DNA of 16,535 nucleotides, taken from assembly GCA_010671975.1 (NCBI GenBank), contig JAAHIA010000053.1, forward strand, positions 1 through 16,535. The letters run 5' to 3'. This document shows, piece after piece, positions 1 to 8,002 of this stretch (positions within the stretch are counted from its first letter, which is position 1; each line of letters starts with the position of its first letter). The translations under genes were made by a program, and so were the position numbers. Source of the stretch: Leptolyngbya sp. SIO4C1 (GTDB lineage: Bacteria > Cyanobacteriota > Cyanobacteriia > Phormidesmidales > Phormidesmidaceae). The notes beneath the pieces are model-generated. The model was not told the origin of the DNA, searched no databases, and saw only the letters and a list, made by a program, of their open reading frames with translations.

Positions 1-1
1 T

Positions 2-40
2 CGATGCCTGTTCGACCACGTCGGCTTCAAAGCCAATGCC
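2..40 (+). repeat. Left arm of a perfect 39-bp inverted repeat at the window edge
   Basis: Bases 2-40 are the exact reverse complement of bases 115-153, with 74 bases between the arms. The match stops abruptly at both ends (bases 1/154 and 41/114 do not pair). The right arm is ordinary coding sequence of the lipid kinase (GIGFEADVVEQA), whereas the left arm replaces the kinase sequence expected upstream. This is the form of a foldback or chimeric read end at a contig edge rather than a biological repeat. Confidence 0.95.
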
Positions 41-702
41 AGATAATTGAGCGCGGACATACGCGCGTGATTGATGCCGCCTACTGCAACCAGCGACCGA
101 TGGTGCTGCTAGCCGGCATTGGCTTTGAAGCCGACGTGGTCGAACAGGCATCGCGCGAAGCCAAAAATCGCCTCGGGATGCTGGCCTATGTGCTTTCAGG
201 CATTCGTCAGCTGCGCGACATGGAACAGTTTGAAGCCACGCTAGAGACGGACTCTCAGGTTGTTTCGGTATCGGCATCAGCCATCACTGTAGCCAACCTA
301 GCCCCGGCAACCTCCATTCTGGCTCAGGGGCCAGCCAAAATTGTCGAAGATGACGGTCTGATGGACATTACTATCGCTGCACCGTCCGGTTTTGCCAGCG
401 CAGTAGCGGCTTCGTACGAGCTGTTTAAGTCGGCGCTGAGCGGATCTGCTGCCGAGCGAGAAGACATTGGCTTTTTACAGGCCAAATCGGTCAAGATCTC
501 GGCTGAGCCCCCCCAAAAAGTAGCCCTAGATGGCGAAATTATTGGCACCACCCCGGTCGAAATTACCTGCGTGCCGCAGGGGCTGACGCTATTTGTGCCC
601 ACAGAGGCAGCTGAGCCGCTAGAAGCCGAAAAACTCACGGGCCTACCCAAGCTTAAAATCAAAGACAAACCCGTTGATGATCGGCCAGATACATCAAATT
701 GA
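40..702 (+). CDS. YegS/BmrU-family lipid (diacylglycerol-type) kinase, 3' part only
   Basis: Members phosphorylate diacylglycerol or related lipids at the inner face of the membrane. What remains is the C-terminal domain: a GHTR motif followed by a VLLAGIGFEADVV strand, then NLAPATSILAQGPA, a DDGLMDI motif and DGEIIGTTP close to the end, in the order usual for the family. The N-terminal catalytic domain with the GGDGT nucleotide-binding loop is absent, so roughly the first third of a protein of about 300 residues is missing. The frame is open to the window edge, but the first 40 bases are an inverted copy of bases 115-153, so the residues they encode and the ATG at position 4 should be disregarded. 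Reliable coding starts at about position 40. The exact lipid substrate cannot be told from sequence. Confidence 0.85.
   Translation, partial: QIIERGHTRVIDAAYCNQRPMVLLAGIGFEADVVEQASREAKNRLGMLAYVLSGIRQLRDMEQFEATLETDSQVVSVSASAITVANLAPATSILAQGPAKIVEDDGLMDITIAAPSGFASAVAASYELFKSALSGSAAEREDIGFLQAKSVKISAEPPQKVALDGEIIGTTPVEITCVPQGLTLFVPTEAAEPLEAEKLTGLPKLKIKDKPVDDRPDTSN
115..153 (-). repeat. Right arm of the 39-bp inverted repeat (genuine coding copy)
   Basis: This arm lies inside the lipid kinase gene and encodes the conserved GIGFEADVV segment in frame, so it is the original copy. Its reverse complement forms bases 2-40. Confidence 0.95.
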
Positions 703-785
703 TTTGGCGTCCTCTATCTTTAGGAAGAGGTGATTGTTAATAAATTTTGCGTAACTAGACAGGATGTTTGTTGATTCTGAAGCCT

Positions 786-2480
786 ATGGTGCTGTCTACT
801 GGGCTCTACTGGCATCTTTCTAGACGCTGCTTTGCGCGCCAGCTTTGGCAAAGGCTGCTGCTAGGTTTTACAACGGGTCTGCTGCTGTGCGCGCTGTGCG
901 CGCTGCCCGGCTGGGCACAAAGCGATCACTCAGCGCCGGTTGCCAGACAGCTATTTGCGCAGCTGTCCGACATGCTATCAGAGCAGCCAGCTACCTCAGA
1001 GCGCTCTGCCCCAGTTCGCCTAAATGGTCGAACGCTGTTTCAAGTCGCACCGACCGAGGGGCTCTCAGCTAGCGATCGCGCAGCCGAGATTCAGGCCATA
1101 CTCAACCGGGCAGCCAGGCGCGGTGCGATGCCGTCAGCCGTGCGCTGGCAGATGGACTCCGTCAGTCAGCAGCCCATTCTCTATCTGGGCGATCAGTTTT
1201 TGATGACCATCACCGAGGCTGACGCTAAGATTCGCGGTTTTGAAAACCTGCAGATTCGAGCTGATGAAGTTGCAGCTAGCCTGCGGCAGGGACTGACCCA
1301 GTTTCGACAAGAGCACCGGCCAGAATTCTTGCAGCAGCAGCTGCGACGGGCCGGGCTGCTGCTGCTGCTAGCCATATTCGCCAGCTGGGTCGCGCTACTG
1401 CTGCTACTGCGGCTGAATCAGCAGCGACAGCAGTATCTGCCAGCCCCTCGCCCGATGAACGAAGACGGCAGCGAACCAGAAACGCCGCGACAGGTGATCA
1501 CCGCGCTGCGGCGGCGCGTCTTTCGCGGTCAGCGGCGTGGCTTCATCGATTTACAGCGCTGGCTGCTATATGCTGCGCAAGCCGGCATCTGGTTTGGCTA
1601 TTTGTTCTATAGCACCGGGCTATTTCCCCAAACCCGCTACTGGCAGCCGATAATCAGCCGCCTCATCGAGCTGCCGGTCGAGATTGGTTTAATTGCGATC
1701 GCGGCCTATGCGCTGATTCGCATCTGCAACGTTGCCGTTGATCGAACGCTGCTAGCGGTGCAGGAAGAGGCCCTGCTGCGCGCCAATCCATCGCAGCGGC
1801 TGGCGCTGCGTGTGACCACCTTCTCTGGCGTCGCTAAGAGCATTCTAGACAGCCTAATTATTGCCACTGCTGGTCTGGTTACCTTATCGCGCCTCGGCGT
1901 TAACCTTGCACCGCTGTTAACCGGCGCTGGCATCATCGGTCTAGCGCTGTCGCTGGCGTCACAAAGTCTGCTCAAAGATTTGATCAACGGCCTGTTTATC
2001 TTGGTCGAAGATCACTATGGCGTTGGCGATGTGATCATTGTCGGTGAGGTGGCCGGATTTGTTGAAAATATGAATTTGCGGATTACCCAGCTGCGCAATG
2101 AAGAGGGACGGCTGATCACGATCCCTAACAGCGCTATCTCAGTTGTGCAAAATTTATCTAAAGAGTGGTCGCGCGTTGATCTGATGATCCCCGTCTCTTT
2201 AGAAGCCGATATTGATCAGGCACTCGCCCTGATTGAGCAGGTAGCCGAACATTTGCGCTGCGATCCCCAATGGTGCGAGCTCATTTTAGAGCCGCCGCTG
2301 CTGCTGGGGGTTGATCAGCTCGACCACGCCGGGTCGACCGTGCGAATCTGGATTAAAACCGCGCCGCTGAAGCAATGGGACGTGGCTCGCGAATATCGTC
2401 GACGCCTCAAGATTGCCTTTGATCGAGCTGACATTGAAATTGGCATTCCTCAGCAGTCGCTGCAGATTCGCTCTGCCTAG
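786..2480 (+). CDS. MscS-family mechanosensitive ion channel with exported N-terminal domain
   Basis: Inner-membrane channel of the small-conductance mechanosensitive type, which opens under membrane tension to release solutes on hypo-osmotic shock. Numbered from the longest frame (TTG at 768), residues 30-51 form a signal-peptide-like stretch ending GWAQ, followed by a soluble, probably periplasmic region to about 190. Membrane segments lie near 195-216, 265-287 and 300-325. The pore region follows at about 360-412, with the Gly/Ala-rich helix GAGIIGLALSLASQSLLKDL. The beta domain carries VGDVIIVGEVAGFVENM and the signature GRLITIPNSAI (447-457). Length is well above E. coli MscS (about 286) because of the N-terminal extension. 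The start is uncertain: ATG 786 keeps the signal peptide; TTG 768 or TTG 771 lies just after AGGA at 761-764. It is followed after 84 nt by the potassium uptake genes. Confidence 0.9.
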   Translation: MVLSTGLYWHLSRRCFARQLWQRLLLGFTTGLLLCALCALPGWAQSDHSAPVARQLFAQLSDMLSEQPATSERSAPVRLNGRTLFQVAPTEGLSASDRAAEIQAILNRAARRGAMPSAVRWQMDSVSQQPILYLGDQFLMTITEADAKIRGFENLQIRADEVAASLRQGLTQFRQEHRPEFLQQQLRRAGLLLLLAIFASWVALLLLLRLNQQRQQYLPAPRPMNEDGSEPETPRQVITALRRRVFRGQRRGFIDLQRWLLYAAQAGIWFGYLFYSTGLFPQTRYWQPIISRLIELPVEIGLIAIAAYALIRICNVAVDRTLLAVQEEALLRANPSQRLALRVTTFSGVAKSILDSLIIATAGLVTLSRLGVNLAPLLTGAGIIGLALSLASQSLLKDLINGLFILVEDHYGVGDVIIVGEVAGFVENMNLRITQLRNEEGRLITIPNSAISVVQNLSKEWSRVDLMIPVSLEADIDQALALIEQVAEHLRCDPQWCELILEPPLLLGVDQLDHAGSTVRIWIKTAPLKQWDVAREYRRRLKIAFDRADIEIGIPQQSLQIRSA

Positions 2481-2564
2481 CGCCGGCCTCTTTCCTAGGG
2501 TAGACGTGCCAAAGCCTGCAGTGCAGTAATTTGAGGGACGTTATCAGCCCCTAAGTCTTAGAGC

Positions 2565-2966
2565 ATGTACCTCATCGTCATCGGAGCCAGCGCAGAAGGG
2601 CGACGATTCATTCAGCTGGCTGTAGAAAAACAGCATAAGGTCGCATTAATCGAAAAAGATGAGGAAGCGGCTCGTCGTGCTTTAAATGGCAGCAACATTC
2701 GCGTATTTCAGGCCGATATTGCCGCAGACAGTATTTTAGAAGAAGCCAAGATTGACACCGCCGATGCCGTGATTGCCACCACATCCGATGATTCCGTCAA
2801 TCTCATGGCGATGGTGTTGGCCAAAGAATACGATGTTCAAGCTCGCATTAGCCTACTAAACAATCCGGCCCATCGAGAAATGTTCGAAAAGCTTGGGGTA
2901 AGCGTCATTGCCGATCCGGCTAGCATCATTGCCCATCATCTCTATCATCTGCTACCCAATCGCTAA
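2565..2966 (+). CDS. Single-domain RCK_N (TrkA-N/KtrA-like) potassium uptake regulator
   Basis: Cytosolic nucleotide-binding subunit expected to gate the TrkH-type transporter encoded 20 nt downstream. The 133 residues form one Rossmann fold: strand YLIVIGASAEGR, a second strand VALIEKDEE ending in the acidic residue usual for NAD binding, a FQADIAADSILEEA segment, DAVIATTSDDSVNLMAMVLA and a final strand with VIADP. This corresponds to RCK_N only. The RCK_C (TrkA-C) ligand domain of KtrA/TrkA is missing, and the stop is followed at once by the next gene, so it does not look truncated by a frameshift. The glycine motif reads GASAEG, with Ser in place of the middle Gly of GxGxxG. ATG 2565 gives a natural N-terminus; the ribosome binding site is weak. 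Confidence 0.88.
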   Translation: MYLIVIGASAEGRRFIQLAVEKQHKVALIEKDEEAARRALNGSNIRVFQADIAADSILEEAKIDTADAVIATTSDDSVNLMAMVLAKEYDVQARISLLNNPAHREMFEKLGVSVIADPASIIAHHLYHLLPNR

Positions 2967-2986
2967 CCCCATCGCTCAGCCATTAC

Positions 2987-4474
2987 ATGCTTGAACTTAG
3001 AGTAGTGGCTCGGGATGTAGGCTTGTTCTTACATATTCCGGGCGTCATGGCGCTGTTGTCGCTGCCGGTCTGCCTGCTAGCTCAGGAATGGTTTGCGATC
3101 GCGCCGTTTTTGATCACCGCCGGCATCTCTGCTGGCCTGGGTCAGCTGCTGTATTGCTGGGGCCGCAAAGCCGAGCATACCCACTATCGCCAGGCCATGA
3201 TTACTGTCGCACTGGGCTGGGGGATAGTGCCGCTTTTAGGTGCGCTACCGCTGTGGCTGATAGCGCAGGCGCTGGGTGAGAGCGCCGGGCCAACAGTGAG
3301 CGTCTTTCAGAACGGTTGGAATGCCGCCTTCGAAGGCATGTCTGGCTTTACTAGCGCTGGCCTCACCATGAGTATTCAAGAAAGTCTCTTGCCAGCTAGC
3401 CTGCAGTGGTGGCGCTCGTTCATGCAGTGGGTTGGCGGCGTTGGCGTGATTGTTTTGATGCTGGCGCTGCTAGAGCCCGGCAGCGGTGCCTATCAACTAT
3501 ATAGCGCTGAGGGTCGTCAGCAGCGGATTGGGCTCACAGTGCACCAGACCGTCCGTCGGATCTGGTGGATCTATGCGCTGTTTACCCTAGCCGGCATGAT
3601 TCTGTTTCGCGTGGTGGGCATGGACTGGTGGGCCGCCTTAAATCACAGCATGACGGCGATCTCTACGGGCGGCTTTAGCATCACCGACAACAGCATGGGC
3701 GACTACGACGTGCCCATTAAAATCGCCGTCATGGTAATGATGGTGATGGGTGCGATTGCCTTTAGCAATCACGATCGCTTTCTGAGACAGCGGCAGCTCT
3801 CAGCCTACTGGCAGGATGAGCAGCATCGGCTGCTGTGGGTGCTGTTGCTGCTAGGTGCTGTCTTTATTCTGTTCGAGCAATATGCGACCAGCAGCATTTT
3901 TCACTGGACCGATAGTCTCTTTCAGTGGGTGTCTGCTCTGACTACCTGCGGCTTTGGCTCAGAATCGGTGCAGTTTTGGAGCGACAATGCCAAACTGCTG
4001 CTGAGCCTAGGCATGATCGTCGGAGGTGCAGCCGGATCAACCGTGGGCGGCATCAAGCTCAGCCGCGCGGCTATTTTGATCAAAGCAGTGGGCTGGCGCT
4101 TTGAGCGCACGGTGCTGCAGCCGCATGAAATGATGCGCTACTGGATTGACGATCGGCCTAAAACCGAAGCCGAAGCCAGCCGCCAGATCAACTCGGCAGC
4201 GGTGCTGCTAGTGCTGTGGCTGCTGCTAATTAGCTGCGGCGTTTCGCTGCTGCTGCGGCTAGTGCCCGCTGAGTATACGCTTAGCGACGTCATTTTTGAA
4301 GCAGCTTCGGCGCTGGGCAGCGCTGGGCTCTCTACCGGAATTACTGGCCCCACGCTGCACTGGAGCGGTAAGCTGACGCTGATGCTGCTGATGTGGATGG
4401 GACGTCTAGAAGTGGTACCAGTAATGGTGCTGCTAGCTTTGCCGCTGCGCCGACTGACCAATACCAAACGCTAG
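2987..4474 (+). CDS. TrkH/KtrB-family potassium transporter, membrane subunit
   Basis: Integral membrane K+ (or K+/Na+ symport) translocation subunit. The 495 residues match the usual TrkH length and contain four M-P-M repeats, each with a selectivity-filter loop: FTSAGL (121-126), STGGFS (226-231), TTCGFG (319-324) and GSAGLS (444-449), with the conserved filter glycine in each. The family signature GGAAGSTVGGIKLSR lies at 346-360, and the C-terminus has the typical MWMGRLEVVPV helix. The gene begins 20 nt after the RCK_N gene, so the two are very probably co-transcribed and form one uptake system. Its TAG stop (4472-4474) overlaps the stop of the convergent GAF gene through the shared bases CTAG. 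TrkH and KtrB cannot be separated with certainty by eye; the length favours TrkH. Confidence 0.92.
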   Translation: MLELRVVARDVGLFLHIPGVMALLSLPVCLLAQEWFAIAPFLITAGISAGLGQLLYCWGRKAEHTHYRQAMITVALGWGIVPLLGALPLWLIAQALGESAGPTVSVFQNGWNAAFEGMSGFTSAGLTMSIQESLLPASLQWWRSFMQWVGGVGVIVLMLALLEPGSGAYQLYSAEGRQQRIGLTVHQTVRRIWWIYALFTLAGMILFRVVGMDWWAALNHSMTAISTGGFSITDNSMGDYDVPIKIAVMVMMVMGAIAFSNHDRFLRQRQLSAYWQDEQHRLLWVLLLLGAVFILFEQYATSSIFHWTDSLFQWVSALTTCGFGSESVQFWSDNAKLLLSLGMIVGGAAGSTVGGIKLSRAAILIKAVGWRFERTVLQPHEMMRYWIDDRPKTEAEASRQINSAAVLLVLWLLLISCGVSLLLRLVPAEYTLSDVIFEAASALGSAGLSTGITGPTLHWSGKLTLMLLMWMGRLEVVPVMVLLALPLRRLTNTKR

Positions 4475-5016
4475 TCGCTAGGGCTGTGCTGTTGCACATA
4501 CTCGCGCACAAAGGGCACTAGCTTTTGCGTCGTGTGAATGATAATCGAGCGATCAAACATGATCCAGGGGCGCGGTCGCTCAAACACGCAGGGCTGCAGA
4601 ATGCCCCACAGCTGATCATCTTTGGTGATATGAGCGTGGACCAGGGCGCGGTGGCCAAAGACCCGCTGCTCAAACTCTAGGTTCAAGGTATCTGAATCTG
4701 CCGTTTCAACATCTTCAACAAAGATTGAGTTTTCCGCGCGCAGCGCCGCTGCGAATAGCGGGTCTTGGGCCTCGAGTTCGCTGGGCTCTTCCTGCTGCCA
4801 GTCAGGATCGCTCACATCGGGATAGGTGTCTGAGCGTCGCCAGCAGTGGGTCACCCGACCGTAGCGCGTTTGCGGATCGCGCAGATATAAGAAGCAGCGA
4901 TCGCACTTCAGCAGCTCTCCCAGCGTTGGCATCAGCTCAGCAAACAGCCGCTCAGGCGTGGCTGCCTGATGAAACAGCTGCTCCAGTTCAGTTGGAAACG
5001 TTGGGTTGTACAGCAT
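4471..5016 (-). CDS. GAF-domain protein, probable sensory or regulatory
   Basis: A 181-residue soluble protein consisting of little more than one GAF domain. The N-terminal part (ATPERLFAELMPTLGELLKC) leads into DRCFLYLRDP, the usual GAF opening for cyanobacterial proteins, and a later strand (ALVHAHITKDDQLWGILQP) is the conserved second half of the fold. No histidine kinase, GGDEF or helix-turn-helix output domain is attached. I see no cysteine in a recognisable bilin-attachment context, so chromophore binding is not supported. ATG 5016 is preceded by GAGGTGCA, a good ribosome binding site. It is the last gene of the glgX operon, 9 nt after the DUF3891-like gene, which suggests a role linked to that protein. 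Ligand unknown. Confidence 0.75.
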   Translation of the reverse strand: MLYNPTFPTELEQLFHQAATPERLFAELMPTLGELLKCDRCFLYLRDPQTRYGRVTHCWRRSDTYPDVSDPDWQQEEPSELEAQDPLFAAALRAENSIFVEDVETADSDTLNLEFEQRVFGHRALVHAHITKDDQLWGILQPCVFERPRPWIMFDRSIIIHTTQKLVPFVREYVQQHSPSD

Positions 5017-5025
5017 TGCACCTCG

Positions 5026-5757
5026 CTACTCGTCGGTTGAAAACGCCCAGGTCACGGTTTGGGTAGGCGCAGCTTTAAGGGCCTTAACCAGCTCATCTTG
5101 AGATTTGAACTGTAGCTGAGACAAGTGCGTCGCATCGCTGTGCACGGTAAAGCAGGCTGTGGAAAACGGCCAGGGCTTAACCGCTATCGTACCGTCAGAC
5201 CGCTGCCTGATATTGTACCGCGCTCCGTCTGGCCCTTCGGTAATTTCTAACCAGCGCTCGCCGGTCGGCAGGGTTTGCTGACAGAGAATGAGCGAGATGC
5301 GATCGCACCAGCGCATAAACTGATAGGCCCGATCGGCTTCGGCTTGAGAGATTCCCAGCCCGTCTTGCCAAGTTGCCTGCAGCTTCACCTGCTGATCTAG
5401 AAACTCAGCCAGCTCATCCGACTCCTCTCGCCGGCTCTGATTCAAAAAGCAGGTATGCATTGAAGTCAGCATCGCTACCCAGCGACTGCGATAGTGCGCC
5501 TCGTCAATATGTTCTCGCAGCTGCTCAACCGAGAGCGACTGATCAAGCTGAAAGTCTTTAGGAGCACCCGCTTCAGTTAGCGAATTGTCTTGCCACTCTT
5601 TTTCTAAATCATCATGGTGAGAGATCGCCGCAATTGTTTGCACAAGATAGCTAGCGTCTTCGTCTAGCTGCCAGTAGCCCGCAATCTGAGCCGCCAGCAG
5701 TGCATGCGCCCGATGATAGAGCACCTGCCAGCCATCCGAAACTAAATTAATGATCAC
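5026..5757 (-). CDS. DUF3891-like protein, unknown function
   Basis: A 243-residue soluble protein that I match to DUF3891. Its N-terminal half has features reminiscent of HD-type metal hydrolases: YHRAHALLAAQIA (His15, His18), then ISHHDDLEKEW with His47, His48, Asp49 and Asp50, and later RWCDRISLILCQQ. Metal binding is inference only. The C-terminal third (GPDGARYNIRQ to the end) is probably a small beta domain. The start is GTG at 5757, 3 nt after the glgX stop codon (TAA ACT GTG). No ATG lies near the N-terminus, and a purine-rich GGGAG sits 15 nt upstream inside glgX, so translation is probably coupled to glgX. Confidence 0.7.
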   Translation of the reverse strand: MIINLVSDGWQVLYHRAHALLAAQIAGYWQLDEDASYLVQTIAAISHHDDLEKEWQDNSLTEAGAPKDFQLDQSLSVEQLREHIDEAHYRSRWVAMLTSMHTCFLNQSRREESDELAEFLDQQVKLQATWQDGLGISQAEADRAYQFMRWCDRISLILCQQTLPTGERWLEITEGPDGARYNIRQRSDGTIAVKPWPFSTACFTVHSDATHLSQLQFKSQDELVKALKAAPTQTVTWAFSTDE

Positions 5758-5760
5758 AGT

Positions 5761-7917
5761 TTAAACAGCAGTCTCCCGTAAAGCATCACCACCACTAACA
5801 CATTGCAGAATTACTAGCGCACGCGCTGCAACCGGAATGGCCCGCTCTTCGCGAAAAGGTTGGCCTTCGGCGTGAAATTCACCTGTCTTAGTATCTAGAA
5901 CCAGCGCCCAGTCGTACTTTTGCAGCTTCTTCGGCAGCTTAAACTCAAGCGTCTCGTAATGCGCGTTGAAGAAAATGAGAAAGCTGTCGTCAATGACTCG
6001 CTCTCCATGTCGCGAGGGCGTGGCAATCTCCTGCCCGTTGAGAAACACGCCCAGGCTTTTAGCAAACCCCTCCTGCCACTGCTCATCGGTCATGCGCGTT
6101 CCATCGACGTTGAGCCAGGAGATATCGCTAATCTCAGAGCCGTGAATGGCGCGTCCCTGAAACCACTTGCGCCGTCGGAAGATAGGATGCTCATGCAGAA
6201 AGCCAATCAGCTGGCGCGTATAGTCTAACAGCGACTGATCGGTGTCTGAGAGATTCCAGTTGACCCAAGAGATCTCACTGTCTTGGCAGTAAGCATTGTT
6301 GTTGCCTCCTTGAGACCGGCCCATCTCATCGCCCGCTAAGAGCATTGGCACTCCCTGCGATAGCAGCAGTGTAGCAATCATGTTGCGCTGCTGCTGCGCT
6401 CTCAGCTGTAATACCTCTGGATCGTCGGTTTCGCCTTCTTCGCCACAGTTCCAAGAGCGGTTGTGATCTTCACCATCGTGGTTCTCTTCACCATTCTCTT
6501 CATTGTGCTTGTGGTTGTAGCTGACTAAATCTCTCAGCGTGAACCCATCGTGGCAGGTAATGAAGTTGATGCTGGCGTGCGGTCGCCGGCCGGTAAACTC
6601 ATAGAGGTCAGAGCTGCCGGTAAAGCGATAGGCAAACTCTGCGAGCGTACTGTCTTCGCCCCGCCAAAAATCGCGCACGGTATCGCGATAGCGCCCGTTC
6701 CACTCTGACCACAGCAGCGGAAATTTCCCTACTTGATAGCCACCCGGTCCCACGTCCCAAGGCTCAGCAATCAGCTTGACGCGCGAAAGCACCGGGTCTT
6801 GGTGAATGATATCAAAGAAGCTGGCCAGCGTCCCTTGCGCATAGAGCTCGCGCGCCAGCGCCGAGGCCAAGTCAAACCGGAAGCCGTCAACGTGCATTTC
6901 TTGCACCCAGTAGCGCAGGCTGTCCATAATCAGCTTTAGCACCTGCGGATGACTGACGTTGAGCGTATTGCCGCAGCCGGTATAGTCCATATAGTAGCGG
7001 CGGTTGTCGCCTACCTGCTGGTAGTAGGCCACATTGTCAATGCCGCGAAAGCTCAGCGTTGGCCCCATGTGGTTGCCTTCGCCGGTGTGGTTGTAGACCA
7101 CATCAAGAATCACTTCAATGCCAGCAGCGTGCAGCGCCTTTACCATCTGCTTGAACTCGCGCACCTGCTCACCGCTCTGCCCGGCAGCGCTATAGCTGCT
7201 GTGCGGTGCAAAGTAGCCTAGCGTATCGTAGCCCCAGTAGTTGCGCAGCCCCCGATCGACAAGATGGCCCGGATTTTCGTAAAAGTGATGCACCGGCATC
7301 AGCTCTACTGCCGTGATGCCTAGCGATTTGAGATGCTCAATTGCGGCTGGATGCGTCAGCCCGGCGTAGGTGCCGCGCAGGTTTTCAGGAATATCAGGAT
7401 GCTGGCAGGTAAAGCCTTTAACATGCAGCTCGTAGATCACCGTCTCGTACCAGGGGATTTCCAGCAGCCGATCGCCTTCCCAGTCAAACTGCGTGTCTAC
7501 CACGACGCACTTGGGCATTAGCGCCGCGCTGTCTTCATCGTTATAGCTGAGGTCTTCTTCAGGATCTAGCCACCGATAGCCAAACAGCGGCGAGCCGTGC
7601 TCAATCGTGCCGGCGATGGCGAGCGCATAGGGATCAATCAGCAGCTTATTGGCATTAAACCGATGTCCGTTTTGAGGATCGTAAGGACCGTGAACCCGAA
7701 AGCCGTAGCGCTGTCCGGGCTCTATCCCTGGAAAGTAGCCGTGCCAAACGAAATTGTACATTTCGTTGAGCTCAATCCGCGTCTCTTGGCCATGCCGATC
7801 AAACAGACAGAGCTCTACCTTCTCCGCATTTTCCGAAAAAAGCGCGAAATTGGTGCCTTTTCCGTCCCAAGTTGCGCCAAGCACATTTGCTGTTCCTGGA
7901 AGCTGACGAATATTCAT
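5761..7917 (-). CDS. glgX: Glycogen debranching enzyme GlgX (isoamylase-type, GH13)
   Basis: Hydrolyses alpha-1,6 branch points of glycogen in the cytosol, acting with phosphorylase in glycogen breakdown. An N-terminal CBM48-type region (TNFALFSENAEKVELCLFD ... YGFRVHGPYDP) precedes the GH13 barrel. All four conserved regions are visible, numbered from the longest frame: DVVYNH (275-280), GFRFDLAS with the nucleophile Asp352, LIAEPWD with the acid/base Glu388, and FITCHD with His459 and Asp460. The C-terminal beta domain is complete. At about 718 residues the length is normal. I chose ATG 7917 (MNIRQLPG); TTG 7923 and GTG 7926 are in frame but add only three residues. It leads the operon with the DUF3891-like and GAF genes. 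Confidence 0.95.
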   Translation of the reverse strand: MNIRQLPGTANVLGATWDGKGTNFALFSENAEKVELCLFDRHGQETRIELNEMYNFVWHGYFPGIEPGQRYGFRVHGPYDPQNGHRFNANKLLIDPYALAIAGTIEHGSPLFGYRWLDPEEDLSYNDEDSAALMPKCVVVDTQFDWEGDRLLEIPWYETVIYELHVKGFTCQHPDIPENLRGTYAGLTHPAAIEHLKSLGITAVELMPVHHFYENPGHLVDRGLRNYWGYDTLGYFAPHSSYSAAGQSGEQVREFKQMVKALHAAGIEVILDVVYNHTGEGNHMGPTLSFRGIDNVAYYQQVGDNRRYYMDYTGCGNTLNVSHPQVLKLIMDSLRYWVQEMHVDGFRFDLASALARELYAQGTLASFFDIIHQDPVLSRVKLIAEPWDVGPGGYQVGKFPLLWSEWNGRYRDTVRDFWRGEDSTLAEFAYRFTGSSDLYEFTGRRPHASINFITCHDGFTLRDLVSYNHKHNEENGEENHDGEDHNRSWNCGEEGETDDPEVLQLRAQQQRNMIATLLLSQGVPMLLAGDEMGRSQGGNNNAYCQDSEISWVNWNLSDTDQSLLDYTRQLIGFLHEHPIFRRRKWFQGRAIHGSEISDISWLNVDGTRMTDEQWQEGFAKSLGVFLNGQEIATPSRHGERVIDDSFLIFFNAHYETLEFKLPKKLQKYDWALVLDTKTGEFHAEGQPFREERAIPVAARALVILQCVSGGDALRETAV

Positions 7918-7959
7918 AGCCAACACGTCGCAAGAAATTAGAGAATCTTAACATTTCCT

Positions 7960-7987
7960 AATTTAGCCAGCACAGCAAATTCCTCAA
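7960..7987 (-). promoter_or_regulatory. Candidate sigma-70-type promoter for the glgX operon
   Basis: On the minus strand TTGAGG (7987-7982) is followed after 16 bases by TAAATT (7965-7960), placing a start of transcription about 35 nt before ATG 7917. The -10 box is weak, so this is only a candidate. Confidence 0.3.
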
Positions 7988-8002
7988 TCTGCACGAAGGC
8001 TG

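Noticed and set aside
4..42. ATG at position 4 as start of the lipid kinase
   Set aside because: The first 40 bases are an inverted copy of kinase coding sequence, so this ATG is antisense sequence; the family also needs an N-terminal GGDGT domain that is absent.
709..730. Possible terminator after the lipid kinase gene (CCTCT...AGAGG)
   Set aside because: Only a 5-bp stem with a 10-base loop and no T-tract follows.
1345..1420. GCTGCTG/CTGCTG microsatellite-like runs, also in the TrkH-type gene
   Set aside because: They encode leucine-rich membrane helices with the preferred CTG codon; no precise tandem repeat is present.
4725..5066. Plus-strand open frame of 113 codons opposite the GAF gene
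   Set aside because: It is antisense to a gene with a clear domain match and ribosome binding site, and its own sequence is Arg/Ala/Ser-rich with no recognisable feature.
6733..7941. Several plus-strand open frames opposite glgX
   Set aside because: All lie antisense to a full-length GH13 enzyme with intact catalytic motifs.
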